Shown: positions 1 through 7,760 of the stretch, piece after piece
Layout: every line of letters begins with the position of its first letter
How positions within the stretch are numbered: position 1 is the first letter of the stretch
DNA from: Pseudoneurospora amorphoporcata
Lineage: Eukaryota > Ascomycota > Sordariomycetes > Sordariales > Sordariaceae
NCBI GenBank assembly: GCA_033297205.1
Contig: MU859503.1
Location: 1 to 12,553, forward strand
Reading direction: 5' to 3'
Length of the DNA stretch: 12,553 nucleotides
Position numbers and translations under genes: made by a program
Notes under the pieces: model-generated
The model's input: the letters and a program-made list of their open reading frames with translations, nothing else
What the model was told of the DNA's origin: nothing
Databases searched by the model: none

Positions 1-308
1 CTTCCGCTCCGCTCAGCTACAAGTGCATAGTTCACTGTAGCATCCCTATACTAGTACTATCATCATAGGCTAGTTAGGGCATTGTAGCAAACATAAAGTA
101 TTGTAAATAAATTGTTAAAGGAAAGAATAAAGTAGTATATAAGTTAGTAAGTAGCTATAGCGTATAAAAAAATAAAAGGGTACGTGTATTAAAATAAAAA
201 GGTAAAAAACTATTTAGAATTTAAATATTTAAAGGAGGAATATAATATTAATAAAGTATAAAAATTTCAAATAATAAATAAAAAACTAAATATTAAGTCT
301 ATAGGTAT

Positions 309-590
309 AAATAAATTATAAATAAAGAGGTAACGATTAAGGTAGTTACGTTTATATGTTAAAGAAACGTTTAAAAGAGTATATAATTACGAAGGTAATT
401 ATACAGCGTATAAATAAATTATAAGTAATAAGGCGACAGTTAGGGTAGTTACGTTTATATGCTATAGAAATATTTAAAAGTGTATATAATTGTGAGAATA
501 ATTATATTCGTACGCTATAAGAATGTTTAAGAAAGTATATAATTACAAATAAATAAAATAGTAATTATAAATAAGTTATAAAAGCTTATA
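309..590. repeat. Degenerate ~103-bp tandem repeat, about 2.5 copies
   Basis: Unit 1 starts near 310 and unit 2 near 413. They share the anchor GGTAGTTACGTTTATATG (341 and 444) and the later anchor ATATAATT (381 and 484), both 103 bp apart. A third, partial copy follows from about 513 with the anchor ATATAATT again at 537, so it lacks roughly 50 bp relative to a full unit. Many of the differences between units are transitions, as RIP would produce. It could be a subterminal or LTR-internal array of a mobile element, or a simple satellite remnant. Confidence 0.6.
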
Positions 591-1309
591 GTTTTTCGAG
601 GAGGGGATAATTAGAAAAACATAGAGTAGGAAGCTTAAAATAGGCTGATATAAAATAGGATTACCAGACCTAATTGGATAAGGGACGTAGAACAGCTTTA
701 ATAAGCGAGATTAATAAGAGTAGAGGCGTTCGGTCAGAATACGAGCGCTGAAAGCCGGGCTTATTAAGGGTTTGTACGAATATAAAAACTCTTATAGCCT
801 AACTGGTCCTCTTTAACTAGTTAAGCTAAAGTCTTTTAGTAGAAATAGACCTACCTCATATATTGAGGTGTTTTCTACCCTTTTGTACCAAGACTTTATA
901 GACAATTATAGAGTTTATATAGTAAGAGATTTTTAATATGAGTAAGGATAAGGAGGAAGTACGTTTATTCTTATTAATAATTTTGTTAAGAATAGATTTC
1001 TTATTATTTGTTGCAAAGGCTTCTGAGGCTCGATAGAGGAGGAGGGTTACAACGATGATATTGTAAAACTCGAAGTCGGAAGGATGGATAAAAAGGTAAA
1101 AATGATCTGCTCTTTCTTTGTAGAGGAAAAGGCTAGCCTAGTAGGAAATGGAAATTTCCGAAGGCATAGGTGTGTAAGGCACTCAAAAAGGAGTAGAATG
1201 GTATTTTGTTTATATGTGTAGGCCTTTTAATTAGTAAAGATATGCGGAAGTGTCTGATGAGCTATATAAAACCTTTTCTTTCTTCGAAGGAAACCTCCCT
1301 TCCTATAGA

Positions 1310-1328
1310 CTTTCTGGGCCACCTGGTT
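1310..1328. repeat. Short diverged direct repeat, copy 1
   Basis: The motif CTTTCTGGGCCACCTGGT recurs at 1553-1570 as CTTTCTGGGCCGCCTAGT. The two differ at two positions, both A/G transitions. The copies bracket the least AT-rich part of the left block. Confidence 0.45.
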
Positions 1329-1433
1329 GAATTGTAAAAATTCTGTTAGCTCCGTCGGATTTTTTGATTTCCGACAGTTCGGAAGATGGTTTCTTTCATC
1401 TCGTACTTAAATGTTTAGACTAAGAAATCCTTT

Positions 1434-1490
1434 TTCAAAGTTGAAAGGTTTTCAAAGTTAAAAGAATCTTTCGAGGTTGAAAGAATCCTT
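1434..1490. repeat. Short tandem repeat, 17-19 bp period, three copies
   Basis: Three imperfect units of the form TCAAAGTTGAAAG are seen, beginning near 1435, 1452 and 1471. The third has drifted to TTCGAGGTTGAAAG. They fall within the first open stretch of the decayed minus-strand frame, so they could be either a repeat in protein-coding sequence or slippage in non-coding DNA. Confidence 0.5.
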
Positions 1491-1552
1491 TACCTCCTTT
1501 GTTTATCCGAGTCACGCCATCGACCCTGGTCAATGCCACAGCGTTTCTGGAC

Positions 1553-1570
1553 CTTTCTGGGCCGCCTAGT
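1553..1570. repeat. Short diverged direct repeat, copy 2
   Basis: Second copy of the motif at 1310-1328, differing by two transitions. Confidence 0.45.
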
Positions 1571-1800
1571 ACGTACCCAGCCACCCTCACACCTCCTTAT
1601 AATAGTTAGGGTTATATATGGTAGAAAATTTTAACAATAGTTATTTAAACGAATAAATTCGAATAAAATCAACCAAAAATATAGGGCTTATACTTATAAT
1701 ACATATTACCTATATATATATTCTTTAAACTTTTATAGTATAATATAGACTGGTAAATCCGTTATAAATATACAAATAACATAATATTTATATTAAAACC

Positions 1801-2756
1801 AACATTATTCTTTATAGCTTCTCCTTATCCTTCGACCCCTGGGTTAGGTTATTTATTATTATTAGGAGCATGTTCTTTAGTAGATTCATTATTTAATGTA
1901 GTTGCGAACGCTATATTTTTAAACAGGAGGGGGCAACCTTTTTCTTAAGTAGCGTTTATTATTACTACTTTACGAAAATCTTTAATTACAGTACGGAATA
2001 AGATTTTAAAATTTAAGTCTTCTTCGATTTTTTTATTATATTAAAATTAGTAAATGTTTACTTAGTTAATATAAGAAGAGGATTTAATTGTATTATAGAA
2101 TTTAGAAAATTAAAAGTTAAATTCGTTAACGCTAGGATTTGCCAGGCGATGTAGAAGGCTATAGCTATTTTTTATTAGAAAATTTCATTGAATTAATTAC
2201 AGTTTCTTTTAGTAGGCAGATTAAGGACGTTAAGGAAGGTTGCTCTAATAAACTTCTTTACTTCGTAATCGTTAAAAGTAGCGGATTTATAAAGGTTATT
2301 ATATTATTTATATAATGTAGTATATTTAGTAATGTTAGTTTTATAGTATTATTCTTTAATAATTTCAGTTATCTAATAATTTAGTATAGTCTTTTTAATC
2401 TTAAAATCTGAGATAGCCTTAATAGTAGTACGCTAGTCCTATTTTTCAGTAATATAATCGTAATAATTATGTTCGTTATAGAAGCTATAAATCCGTGCTA
2501 TACTAGAGAATTTTTTTAATTGGGCCTTCTCCTCTTTAAAGGATTCATTGGGAGGTACTTCGCTTTAATACTTAACGATATTAGGTTCTGCTAATTCAAT
2601 TAACTAAGGTATACGATCGTTTAAATTAATATATTTCTAAAGGCTAAGGTTTTGAATTTGGAAAATAAAGGCGTTTTCTTAAGCGGGCTGGTTCTTAGGC
2701 GCGTTAAATATAATAGCGTTATTGAATTTGAGAAAGTCTTTTCGCACCGCCGCAAA
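1801..2756 (-). pseudogene. RIP-degraded retroelement gag-like open reading frame
   Basis: One minus-strand frame starting near 2756 reads as protein-like sequence for about 800 bp, broken by stops that I read as TAA or TAG only. These are the codons RIP makes from CAA, CAG and TGG. Several stops sit where a Trp would be natural, for example before KYINLNDRIP and in EK*D*RTT. The frame then slips by one near 1955-1970, into a stretch containing CPLLFKNIAFATTLNNE. The charged, helical layout with regularly spaced aromatic positions resembles the gag region of fungal LTR retrotransposons, possibly Copia type. No protease, reverse transcriptase or zinc knuckle is visible, so the family assignment is inference. 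The likely start lies at or upstream of 2756, in or near the inverted-repeat arm at 2730-2775. The gene cannot be functional as it stands. Confidence 0.5.
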
Positions 2757-2775
2757 TGTCTTTATACACCGCTGT
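2730..2775 (-). repeat. Inverted duplication, arm A
   Basis: The reverse complement of this 46-bp segment matches 3097-3142 at about 39 of 46 positions by hand alignment, without gaps. Of seven differences, six are transitions. The arm spans the beginning of the gag-like relic, reading AAVRKDFL on the minus strand. The spacer between the arms is 321 bp. Confidence 0.65.
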
Positions 2776-3096
2776 CCAAAATACTACCAAGTATAACTTT
2801 GCTAAAAAAGAAGTTGTCAGTATAAAAATGGTACCAGAATTTTCGTAATTTCCTACTCTATTTTATAGTCTAGTTGCCTTGGACATATCTGTCTAAAGAA
2901 AAGACTCAATGCAAATATTCTAAATTCAAAGTAAATCAATAGTTTTTTCTTCTTTTATTGTATACTGAGGGCTATATAGAGCGCCTAGGTACGCCCGACA
3001 CATTATATTATACAACCAAAATAAATAAAGATTCCGATGTACTTTTTATATGCTACGGCCTTAATTTGGCTGAGTTACTTCTAAAAGCCTTTTTTG

Positions 3097-3142
3097 ATAG
3101 CAGTGCGAAAAGACATTTGCGGCGGTGTGAAAAGACTTCCTC
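3097..3142 (+). repeat. Inverted duplication, arm B
   Basis: This is the plus-strand partner of arm A. Within it a unit of about 20 bp containing GTGCGAAAAGAC is itself nearly duplicated (GTGTGAAAAGAC). A frame that is open as Arg (CGA) in arm A is TGA here, a direct example of a RIP-type change. The arms could be remnants of two oppositely inserted copies of one element, or of a rearranged element end. Confidence 0.65.
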
Positions 3143-3290
3143 TTAAATTTAATCGTAATAGATATTATTAGTTTTATTTATCAAATTACTAGCAATAGCT
3201 TTAAACAATTGGATTAATAAGACTCTTAATTATAATAATATATGTCTAAATGGAGGAGGTTTAACGGAGCTATATTAAGTATATACTATG

Positions 3291-4337
3291 GTGCTAATCC
3301 GCTCCCAGCTTGATATCTAGCATCTATATAAATCCCGCAGCTGATCTGCTCCCAATCACGTGACTGTGCATGTGCATATCCCGTGGCCGTCTGACATGAG
3401 GCCGCCGTGGTGGTAACTTGTGCTTGGTTCCAAGAAGCAAATTCACTGGTAGCGCTTCCCCATGTCGTTTCTGATTACTGCATCTGCTAAATCGGGACCT
3501 GTCAGACTGTAGTGTCTGTACTAAGCACTTGTCTTGAAAGTGCCGAGCTTGATCTGTTACAGTACCAAACATGAGGTTTCAAGCGTCAGATACCCTCGCT
3601 TCACCATCGCCAATGTTCATATGCGACCATGGTTGGCCGTTTCCGCATCTCTTGGCGTGTAGTGGTAGTTTCGAGAGACGGGCCTGTTTTGGTGGCCTGT
3701 TTCTAACCTTCCTATCCGTGGCATCGCGGCTACTGATTTGGTTGGCTGTATACTTGCCTTTTTCATACATTTTTGCAATCCGCAGGGGGATAGCGATGTG
3801 GTTCTCCCAGTGCCACCACTCGATGCGACCTTTACCACATCTATGGGCGAGGACCCCACCACGCTTCATGTCTTCCGGTACCCGGCTGCACCGTAGTCGT
3901 TGATACCAAAGATGGTGTAACCCATCTGCTTTCAATTGGATGCTACGCGGATGCTTGTTTCGACTTGTGCTGCAAAATAGTCCGCTCGAGCAAGTCAGCG
4001 TTGCGGGCGGCTCTTGGAGTTGGGATAAGCACCGCTGTCACGGTGCAAGCTTGGATTACGAGGACTGTTTTGTTCGACTCATTTGGAATCAAGTCGATCA
4101 GTTGACTTGGAAAGAGTGATCAAATGTATAGCCTGGTGTATCAGTGTGTGTATGACCACTCTGCTCGGTCAATGTGTGCCCCGCCACCCTGGGAACAATT
4201 TCAAGGTGACTTACTCTTCAGGCAGACAAACGAACCTCTGCAAGTTAATTCAAGTCACCGCCAGAACTTACCATAGAGCTGGATATTGATAATTCTGAGC
4301 CAGTCAGAGGTTCCCATGAGAACAAAGATGGCATTCC
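3291..4337. other. Intergenic DNA at the left edge of the balanced island, no confident gene
   Basis: Composition becomes balanced here. Overlapping open frames of 80-118 codons exist on both strands at about 3570-3935, but three frames are open together and none has recognisable motifs or a convincing start, so I do not call a gene. A stretch of one plus-strand frame is hydrophobic (about residues 42-70), which I regard as fortuitous. Confidence 0.5.
3325..3363. promoter_or_regulatory. TATA-like element and palindromic CACGTG box
   Basis: TATATAAAT lies at 3325-3333, and the 8-bp palindrome TCACGTGA lies at 3356-3363. The CACGTG core is the classic bHLH (E-box) site in fungi. The pair sits just inside the composition boundary. 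No gene with a clear start follows, so function is uncertain. Confidence 0.3.
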
Positions 4338-4643
4338 TCAGTACGCCTCACGCCCTTCGCCCTCGGGGAAAGTGCCTGGATGACCCGGCAGGGCAACTAC
4401 CGAGGGAGTATCCGTGGGTATGAACACCTTGCCTTGGTGTAGAGTCATCAAACGGCTTTTTGAGACCTTGGGGGTCGCAAGAGACGATCCCGTGCCGTCG
4501 AACTTGTGCGGCGTGTTCTTCTTGTGATGCTTGGAGCCTTGGACCTCGGGGCATTCTGATATAGCGTCCAGGTTACCTTTGAGGTCTCCAAACCGAAAGT
4601 GTCGAAAAATGATCTTGATGGCAAGACACATTGAACCGGCCAT
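4338..4643 (-). CDS. Possible small hypothetical protein, 101 residues
   Basis: An intact frame starts at an ATG at 4643 in a good fungal context (GACAATGGCC, with A at -3 and a GCC second codon) and ends with TGA at 4338-4340. Third codon positions are enriched in G and C, and Lys is mostly AAG (about 8 AAG to 2 AAA), as expected in real filamentous fungal genes and less so in chance frames. The predicted protein is basic in its middle part (a KHHKKN run near residues 38-43), with no signal peptide, membrane segment or domain that I recognise. A second minus-strand frame overlaps part of it. It could be a species-restricted gene, one exon of a longer spliced gene, or chance. Confidence 0.35.
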   Translation of the reverse strand: MAGSMCLAIKIIFRHFRFGDLKGNLDAISECPEVQGSKHHKKNTPHKFDGTGSSLATPKVSKSRLMTLHQGKVFIPTDTPSVVALPGHPGTFPEGEGREAY

Positions 4644-4830
4644 TGTCTGACCGAGACATCGAATTCTAATTACCAGACTTCTGTCGCAGCCGCGTTCCTG
4701 CGTCTATTTCCCGCAAGGAATCATCATCTTTCTAGCGCTCTGAATTCCACGGTCGAATGTCAGCCTCAGCCCACTGCTAATTGAGCCAGGGATTCTTCTT
4801 GTGGTGCCTTTTTTCTGGTTCACTGTCGTG
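4644..4830. other. Short intergenic stretch
   Basis: This lies between the minus-strand candidate and the plus-strand fragment. It would contain the promoter of the former. No clear TATA box or other motif was seen. Confidence 0.4.
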
Positions 4831-5022
4831 ATGACAGGATGTCTACCGATTACTATACCGAGATCTGGGCGCGAAATGACCAAACAGAACGTGTATACAT
4901 TTCAAGACGATGCTGGGGTTGACGTCAACGTAAGCCTGGAGTTGTATATGTTGACCAGTCCATTCTCATGGTATGCAATTGGTGCCACATCCGGAAGTAA
5001 CAGCGGCGGTAAAATCCGATAA
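4831..5022 (+). pseudogene. Possible remnant of a DOMON / cytochrome-like domain
   Basis: From the ATG at 4831 a 63-residue frame includes the stretch LYMLTSPFSWYAIGATSGS. Fungal DOMON (cellobiose dehydrogenase-like cytochrome) domains carry a similar core: an extracellular haem-binding beta-sandwich with a strand of the type 'lYfqltaP..ysWvaiGtGs.M.Gs', followed by a second hydrophobic strand ending in Tyr. Here the first half of that pattern is seen, but the haem-ligand Met after the Gly-rich turn and the next strand are absent. The frame ends in TAA, and no other frame convincingly continues it, although a nearby frame has RLSCARGQD, which faintly recalls the next conserved block. If real it is a decayed fragment of a secreted or membrane redox protein. 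A chance resemblance is quite possible. Confidence 0.22.
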
Positions 5023-6550
5023 GACTTAGCTGCGCTAGAGGTCAGGATACTAACAGAAGGCACCGAATTGAGGTATCGTAGGCGGTAATCCGCGAATCAA
5101 GCCACAGACCGATGCAGCCAGAATTGTTAAAGTGGTGGGTTCTAGTGCTCTTGACCTCTGAACTCAGGCTTCCACTCGATCTGTGCCTTAAAAAAGAAAA
5201 GAACTCTGTTAGTCATACCGGCTCGGCGATAGACGGGAGTTTCCTAAAATTCGACGGAAATGCTCCATTGAGCCCTATGTTGCTTCAGTTCCTTGCGGTA
5301 GCACTGTCTCCGTCAATACTCGGGTTGTTTAGATATGTGTCCTTCCTCGTCATGTCGTCGCAGGTTCGCAAATCCCAAAGGTGCAGTCCGTCGGGAGGAT
5401 TCCGTAACCGCTCCACGGTGAACTAGGTCGTCGTTAGTAGTTCAACTAATCGTCAAAGAGTCACGATACCTTAGCTCTTAGGCACCTGTAATCGTGAGTA
5501 AAGCCACCGTTTCCCTAGGCAGTCGAGAGAGGCTGCGATTTCCAGCCTCAGAGGCAGGCCTTATCTTGGAACGGGTGTTGCAGTGTGGTCTTTTTTGGGA
5601 GACTGTCCCCTGGACAACAGTCTGTGGAGGTAACACCAGCCCATGGGGGCCCCTTGCCCTTGCCCTACCTGCTAGCACCTTTAGTGTACTGAGATGTCCC
5701 CTGTCCGCTCATTGTTAGGTACCTAAAATTACAGGTAATGCCTTTGTAAAATACAAAGATCCTGCGGAAACCGTTTCCACCCCACCGTGCACTGGTTCCA
5801 CCCTTGTCCGTAATCAATGCAACCTCGATCCCGGCGAAGCTCTTGAACTTTTTTCTCGTTTTCATTGGCACTCTGTCCGTCTGTCCCTGCTATAACCTCC
5901 AAACACCATCCCCCTCCGTCTGCGGCTGCGCCCTCAATGCTCATGATCTAAACCCAGAGATCCAATGCCTGCATGTGCCCTCTCCCAACTCTCAGGCACA
6001 CTTTACCCTCATCCGCACTAGCTTCGACTCCCGTTACCGCGCTGCCCGTCATGTACGGAGCCAGGTACGGAGAACGGAGCCCAGGCGCAAGGTACCTTCC
6101 CCCAACCCGGTACCGTTGTCACCTCAGGTTGTCACCAAGGAGATGACTAAGTGCCGTCGAGGTGAGAACCTTCCACAGTCCCGTTGTTTCCCCGGCGGTC
6201 TCTGGCGTCATTGTTGCCTTCACGCCGCAGCTAGCTCCACGGTCACTTTCGTCCAGTACCGTTGACATGAAGAAGGCACACTACACACCTTGCCAGGCTG
6301 CCAAAACATCAAGTGTTATAAGGCCGCCGGAATACCCTCCTTCATGATGTTGGTTGCCGTGTTCGATATCCAACATCGTTTCATTATATCATCAGTCAAG
6401 GCTTCGGTTCCTTAAACAACAGTCGTTTCTACTTCACTGTCTTCCTCGAAGTCTTCCTCTGTATTTCAGTTATAGACTCCTTGCCTGACGGTATCTCGCC
6501 TGTTTGGATCTTTGCCATCTCCACATCTCCCGGCTCCGGCTCATACTCCC
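5023..6550. other. Long non-coding stretch upstream of the 81-residue gene
   Basis: There is no convincing gene in 1.5 kb. Open frames at 5112-5426 and 5804-6265 lack recognisable motifs and overlap antisense frames of similar length. The part from about 5740 to 6550 is pyrimidine-rich with many CCC, CTCC and TCCC tracts, as is common in promoters and 5' leaders of filamentous fungi, and contains a direct repeat GTTGTCACC (6115 and 6128). It may hold the distal promoter or a long, possibly spliced, 5' UTR of the downstream gene. Confidence 0.45.
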
Positions 6551-6704
6551 CGGTATATACGTCAAACCTCTTACTACTACTACAACTACCTTGCTGCTAC
6601 CAACCAACCGACTACCCACTATCTCGGCCGCGGCCCTTAAAACACACCCCCAACGTCTATCAACCACAACAAAGCTCCAAAACACTGGGAAAAGATTAGC
6701 AACT
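6551..6704 (+). promoter_or_regulatory. Putative core promoter and 5' leader of the 81-residue gene
   Basis: TATATA at 6554-6559 lies 151 bp upstream of the ATG. It is followed by a CTACTACTAC-type run (6571-6588) and then a CA-rich, G-poor leader (CAACCACAACAAAGCTCC) ending in GCAACT before the ATG. Such C/A-rich leaders immediately upstream of the start are typical of filamentous fungal mRNAs. The transcription start itself cannot be read from the sequence. Confidence 0.4.
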
Positions 6705-6950
6705 ATGTGCTATCAGGTGGTCGAACTCTACTCGGTGTGCAAGTGCCTCTACTACCAGCACGCCGTTGATCGGTGCGCGGCTTATGGGCAACCCGGCCAT
6801 CGTCCTCATAAGAAGGAGGTTTTGGTGGGACACTCTTGTGGCATTCACTCGGGCCGTAGCGGATATTCCTACGGCGTATCACACTGTTCCGACTCTGGCT
6901 ACTCGACAAGCAACTCACCCAAGTCCTCCTCCCGTGGCCAGTACCGATGA
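6705..6950 (+). CDS. Small Cys/His-rich conserved fungal protein of unknown function, 81 residues
   Basis: Intact, intronless frame from ATG (6705) to TGA (6948-6950). The start is chosen because it opens with MCYQVVELYSVCKCLYYQH, which matches my memory of the invariant N-terminus of a small uncharacterised protein family in Pezizomycotina. The A at -3 and the CA-rich leader agree. The longer frame back to 6504 is a translated leader. Cys lie at 2, 12, 14, 24, 45 and 61, and His at 19, 32, 35, 43, 48 and 60. The CxC at 12-14, a Cys at 24 and a CxxH at 45-48 suggest a small metal-binding fold, probably zinc. The second half turns low-complexity (Gly, Ser, Tyr, ending in SSSRGQYR), likely disordered. 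No signal peptide or membrane segment, so cytosolic or nuclear location is inferred. Codons favour C or G in the third position. Function is unknown; the family identity comes from recall and was not searched. Confidence 0.85.
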   Translation: MCYQVVELYSVCKCLYYQHAVDRCAAYGQPGHRPHKKEVLVGHSCGIHSGRSGYSYGVSHCSDSGYSTSNSPKSSSRGQYR

Positions 6951-7760
6951 AGAGTTGTGTCTCTGGCACTGGGCTGCTGCTGTCCACGTCAACCACCCGT
7001 GCTCAAGCGCTTCGACTTTGCGGAATGGGCCTTGTACATCTTTTCATTCGGAGGTGGATCAGCCGGTTTACCATCCCAGCTCTCTCTTCTCTTTCGGGTT
7101 CATCGTAGTCTTGGGGCTTTACCAGCGTCAACAGACATTAGGTGACTCCTTGCTCGTCATAAGATCGACCGGCCCGTTTTTCCACCTGAAAGGATGCAGC
7201 CAGCTCCCCAAAAATCAGTAAGTTCATTGTTCGGAGACAGAAATTTTGGGCCTATGGCTCGCTGAGCCAGCGAACTCCCCCCTGCCGCAGGATGGGACGA
7301 GTTTTTCTGGGGTTGCCTATTACGACACGGCAGAACTCCCTCGGATTGGGCATCATGTTGAAGACTCCTTTTCATATTCTGTCACTCAGTTCGAATGGTT
7401 TTGCGGGATCTGGGAAGGCATAGCGTGGACGATGGCTTCTGCCTTGCGGTTGAGCGAGCATAACGATAAACTGTACAACAGCATACGACAACAACTCCTG
7501 AAGACGGGACGGTTCACTTTGGGCTTCAGCATCGCTCATGTTTCTTTTTATTTACACTTCTGGTTTCACAACTCTCGATACCCCGAGGACTAGGGTTGCA
7601 TGGTGCGATGCATATGGGGTACAATACCAGGCGTTTTGGAATGTCAACTCTTGGATTTGGTGTAGGAAAAGGGGTTCAGGTTTGCGTTTCTGGCCAGATT
7701 TCCGTACTTCATGTTTGATTTCTTCAGTCTTCCTTTTTTCTTTTTTCAATTACGGTTTTC
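6951..7760 (+). other. Downstream region, probable 3' UTR and intergenic DNA
   Basis: The sequence after the stop is G/T-rich in its later part (for example GGCGTTTTGGAATG and TTGGATTTGGTG at about 7630-7660). It ends in a T-rich tract, CTTCCTTTTTTCTTTTTTC (7729-7747). Together these look like a long fungal 3' UTR and termination zone. No canonical AATAAA was found close to the stop. A 115-codon frame at 7246-7593 overlaps it but shows no recognisable domain. Confidence 0.35.

Larger units (their letters stand above)
856..1596 (-). pseudogene. Decayed reading frame, unknown product (probable mobile-element relic)
   Basis: Read on the minus strand from 1596 downward, one frame is unusually open for AT-rich DNA. 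About 53 codons run from 1596 to the first stop near 1437. After several short stretches there are 93 uninterrupted codons from 1137 to 859, ending in a TGA at 856-858. The interruptions are a mix of TGA, TAG and TAA, as expected if Trp, Gln and Arg codons were hit by C-to-T or G-to-A changes. The segment at 1596-1438 is rich in Gly, Arg and Val; the 93-codon stretch contains a hydrophobic run followed by a Lys/Asn-rich part. I recognise no domain. It has the same orientation as the gag-like relic upstream of it, so it could be a downstream part of the same element. A chance open frame remains possible. Confidence 0.33.
1..3290. repeat. AT-rich, RIP-like decayed repeat block (left)
   Basis: This block is dominated by A and T, with very many TA steps, long runs of TATA and TTATAA type sequence, and stop codons in all frames. 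That is the signature expected from RIP in ascomycetes, where CpA is converted to TpA in duplicated DNA. The composition changes near 3290-3310 to balanced sequence. Inside are a tandem repeat, two broken reading frames on the minus strand and an inverted duplication, listed separately. A patch at about 1260-1600 is less AT-rich and may have been less heavily mutated or be a separate insertion. What is seen is the composition; RIP is inferred. Confidence 0.75.

Noticed and set aside
1604..1615. TTAGGG-like word suggesting telomere repeats
   Set aside because: It occurs singly, without tandem copies.
2958..3146. 62-codon plus-strand open frame
   Set aside because: It lies in the AT-rich decayed block, lacks an ATG at its start, and its C-terminal end is simply arm B of the inverted duplication read in another frame.
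3571..3935. Overlapping 80-118 codon frames on both strands
   Set aside because: Three frames are open at once over the same DNA, none has motifs or clear codon bias, and the hydrophobic run in the plus frame is unsupported by a signal peptide or family match.
5365..5385. GGTTCGCAAATCC resembling a tRNA T-arm
   Set aside because: The stem does not pair over five bases around a seven-base loop, and no acceptor or anticodon arm is found upstream.
5112..5426. 104-codon plus-strand frame with a hydrophobic N-terminus
   Set aside because: It was considered as a secreted protein or a cytochrome b561 part following the DOMON-like fragment. The expected His residues and helix pattern are missing and codon use is mixed.
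5804..6265. 153-codon plus-strand frame upstream of the small gene
   Set aside because: The start is GTG-like, the composition is that of a pyrimidine-rich leader, and no domain is recognisable. It is better explained as promoter or 5' UTR sequence.
6504..6704. N-terminal extension of the 81-residue protein
   Set aside because: The upstream part translates a CA- and CT-rich leader into low-complexity Thr/Leu sequence and has no ATG start at its 5' end. The conserved-looking protein begins at the ATG at 6705.
7246..7593. 115-codon plus-strand frame downstream of the small gene
   Set aside because: It reads smoothly, but I see no family signature, and it lies where the 3' UTR is expected. It remains a weak alternative.
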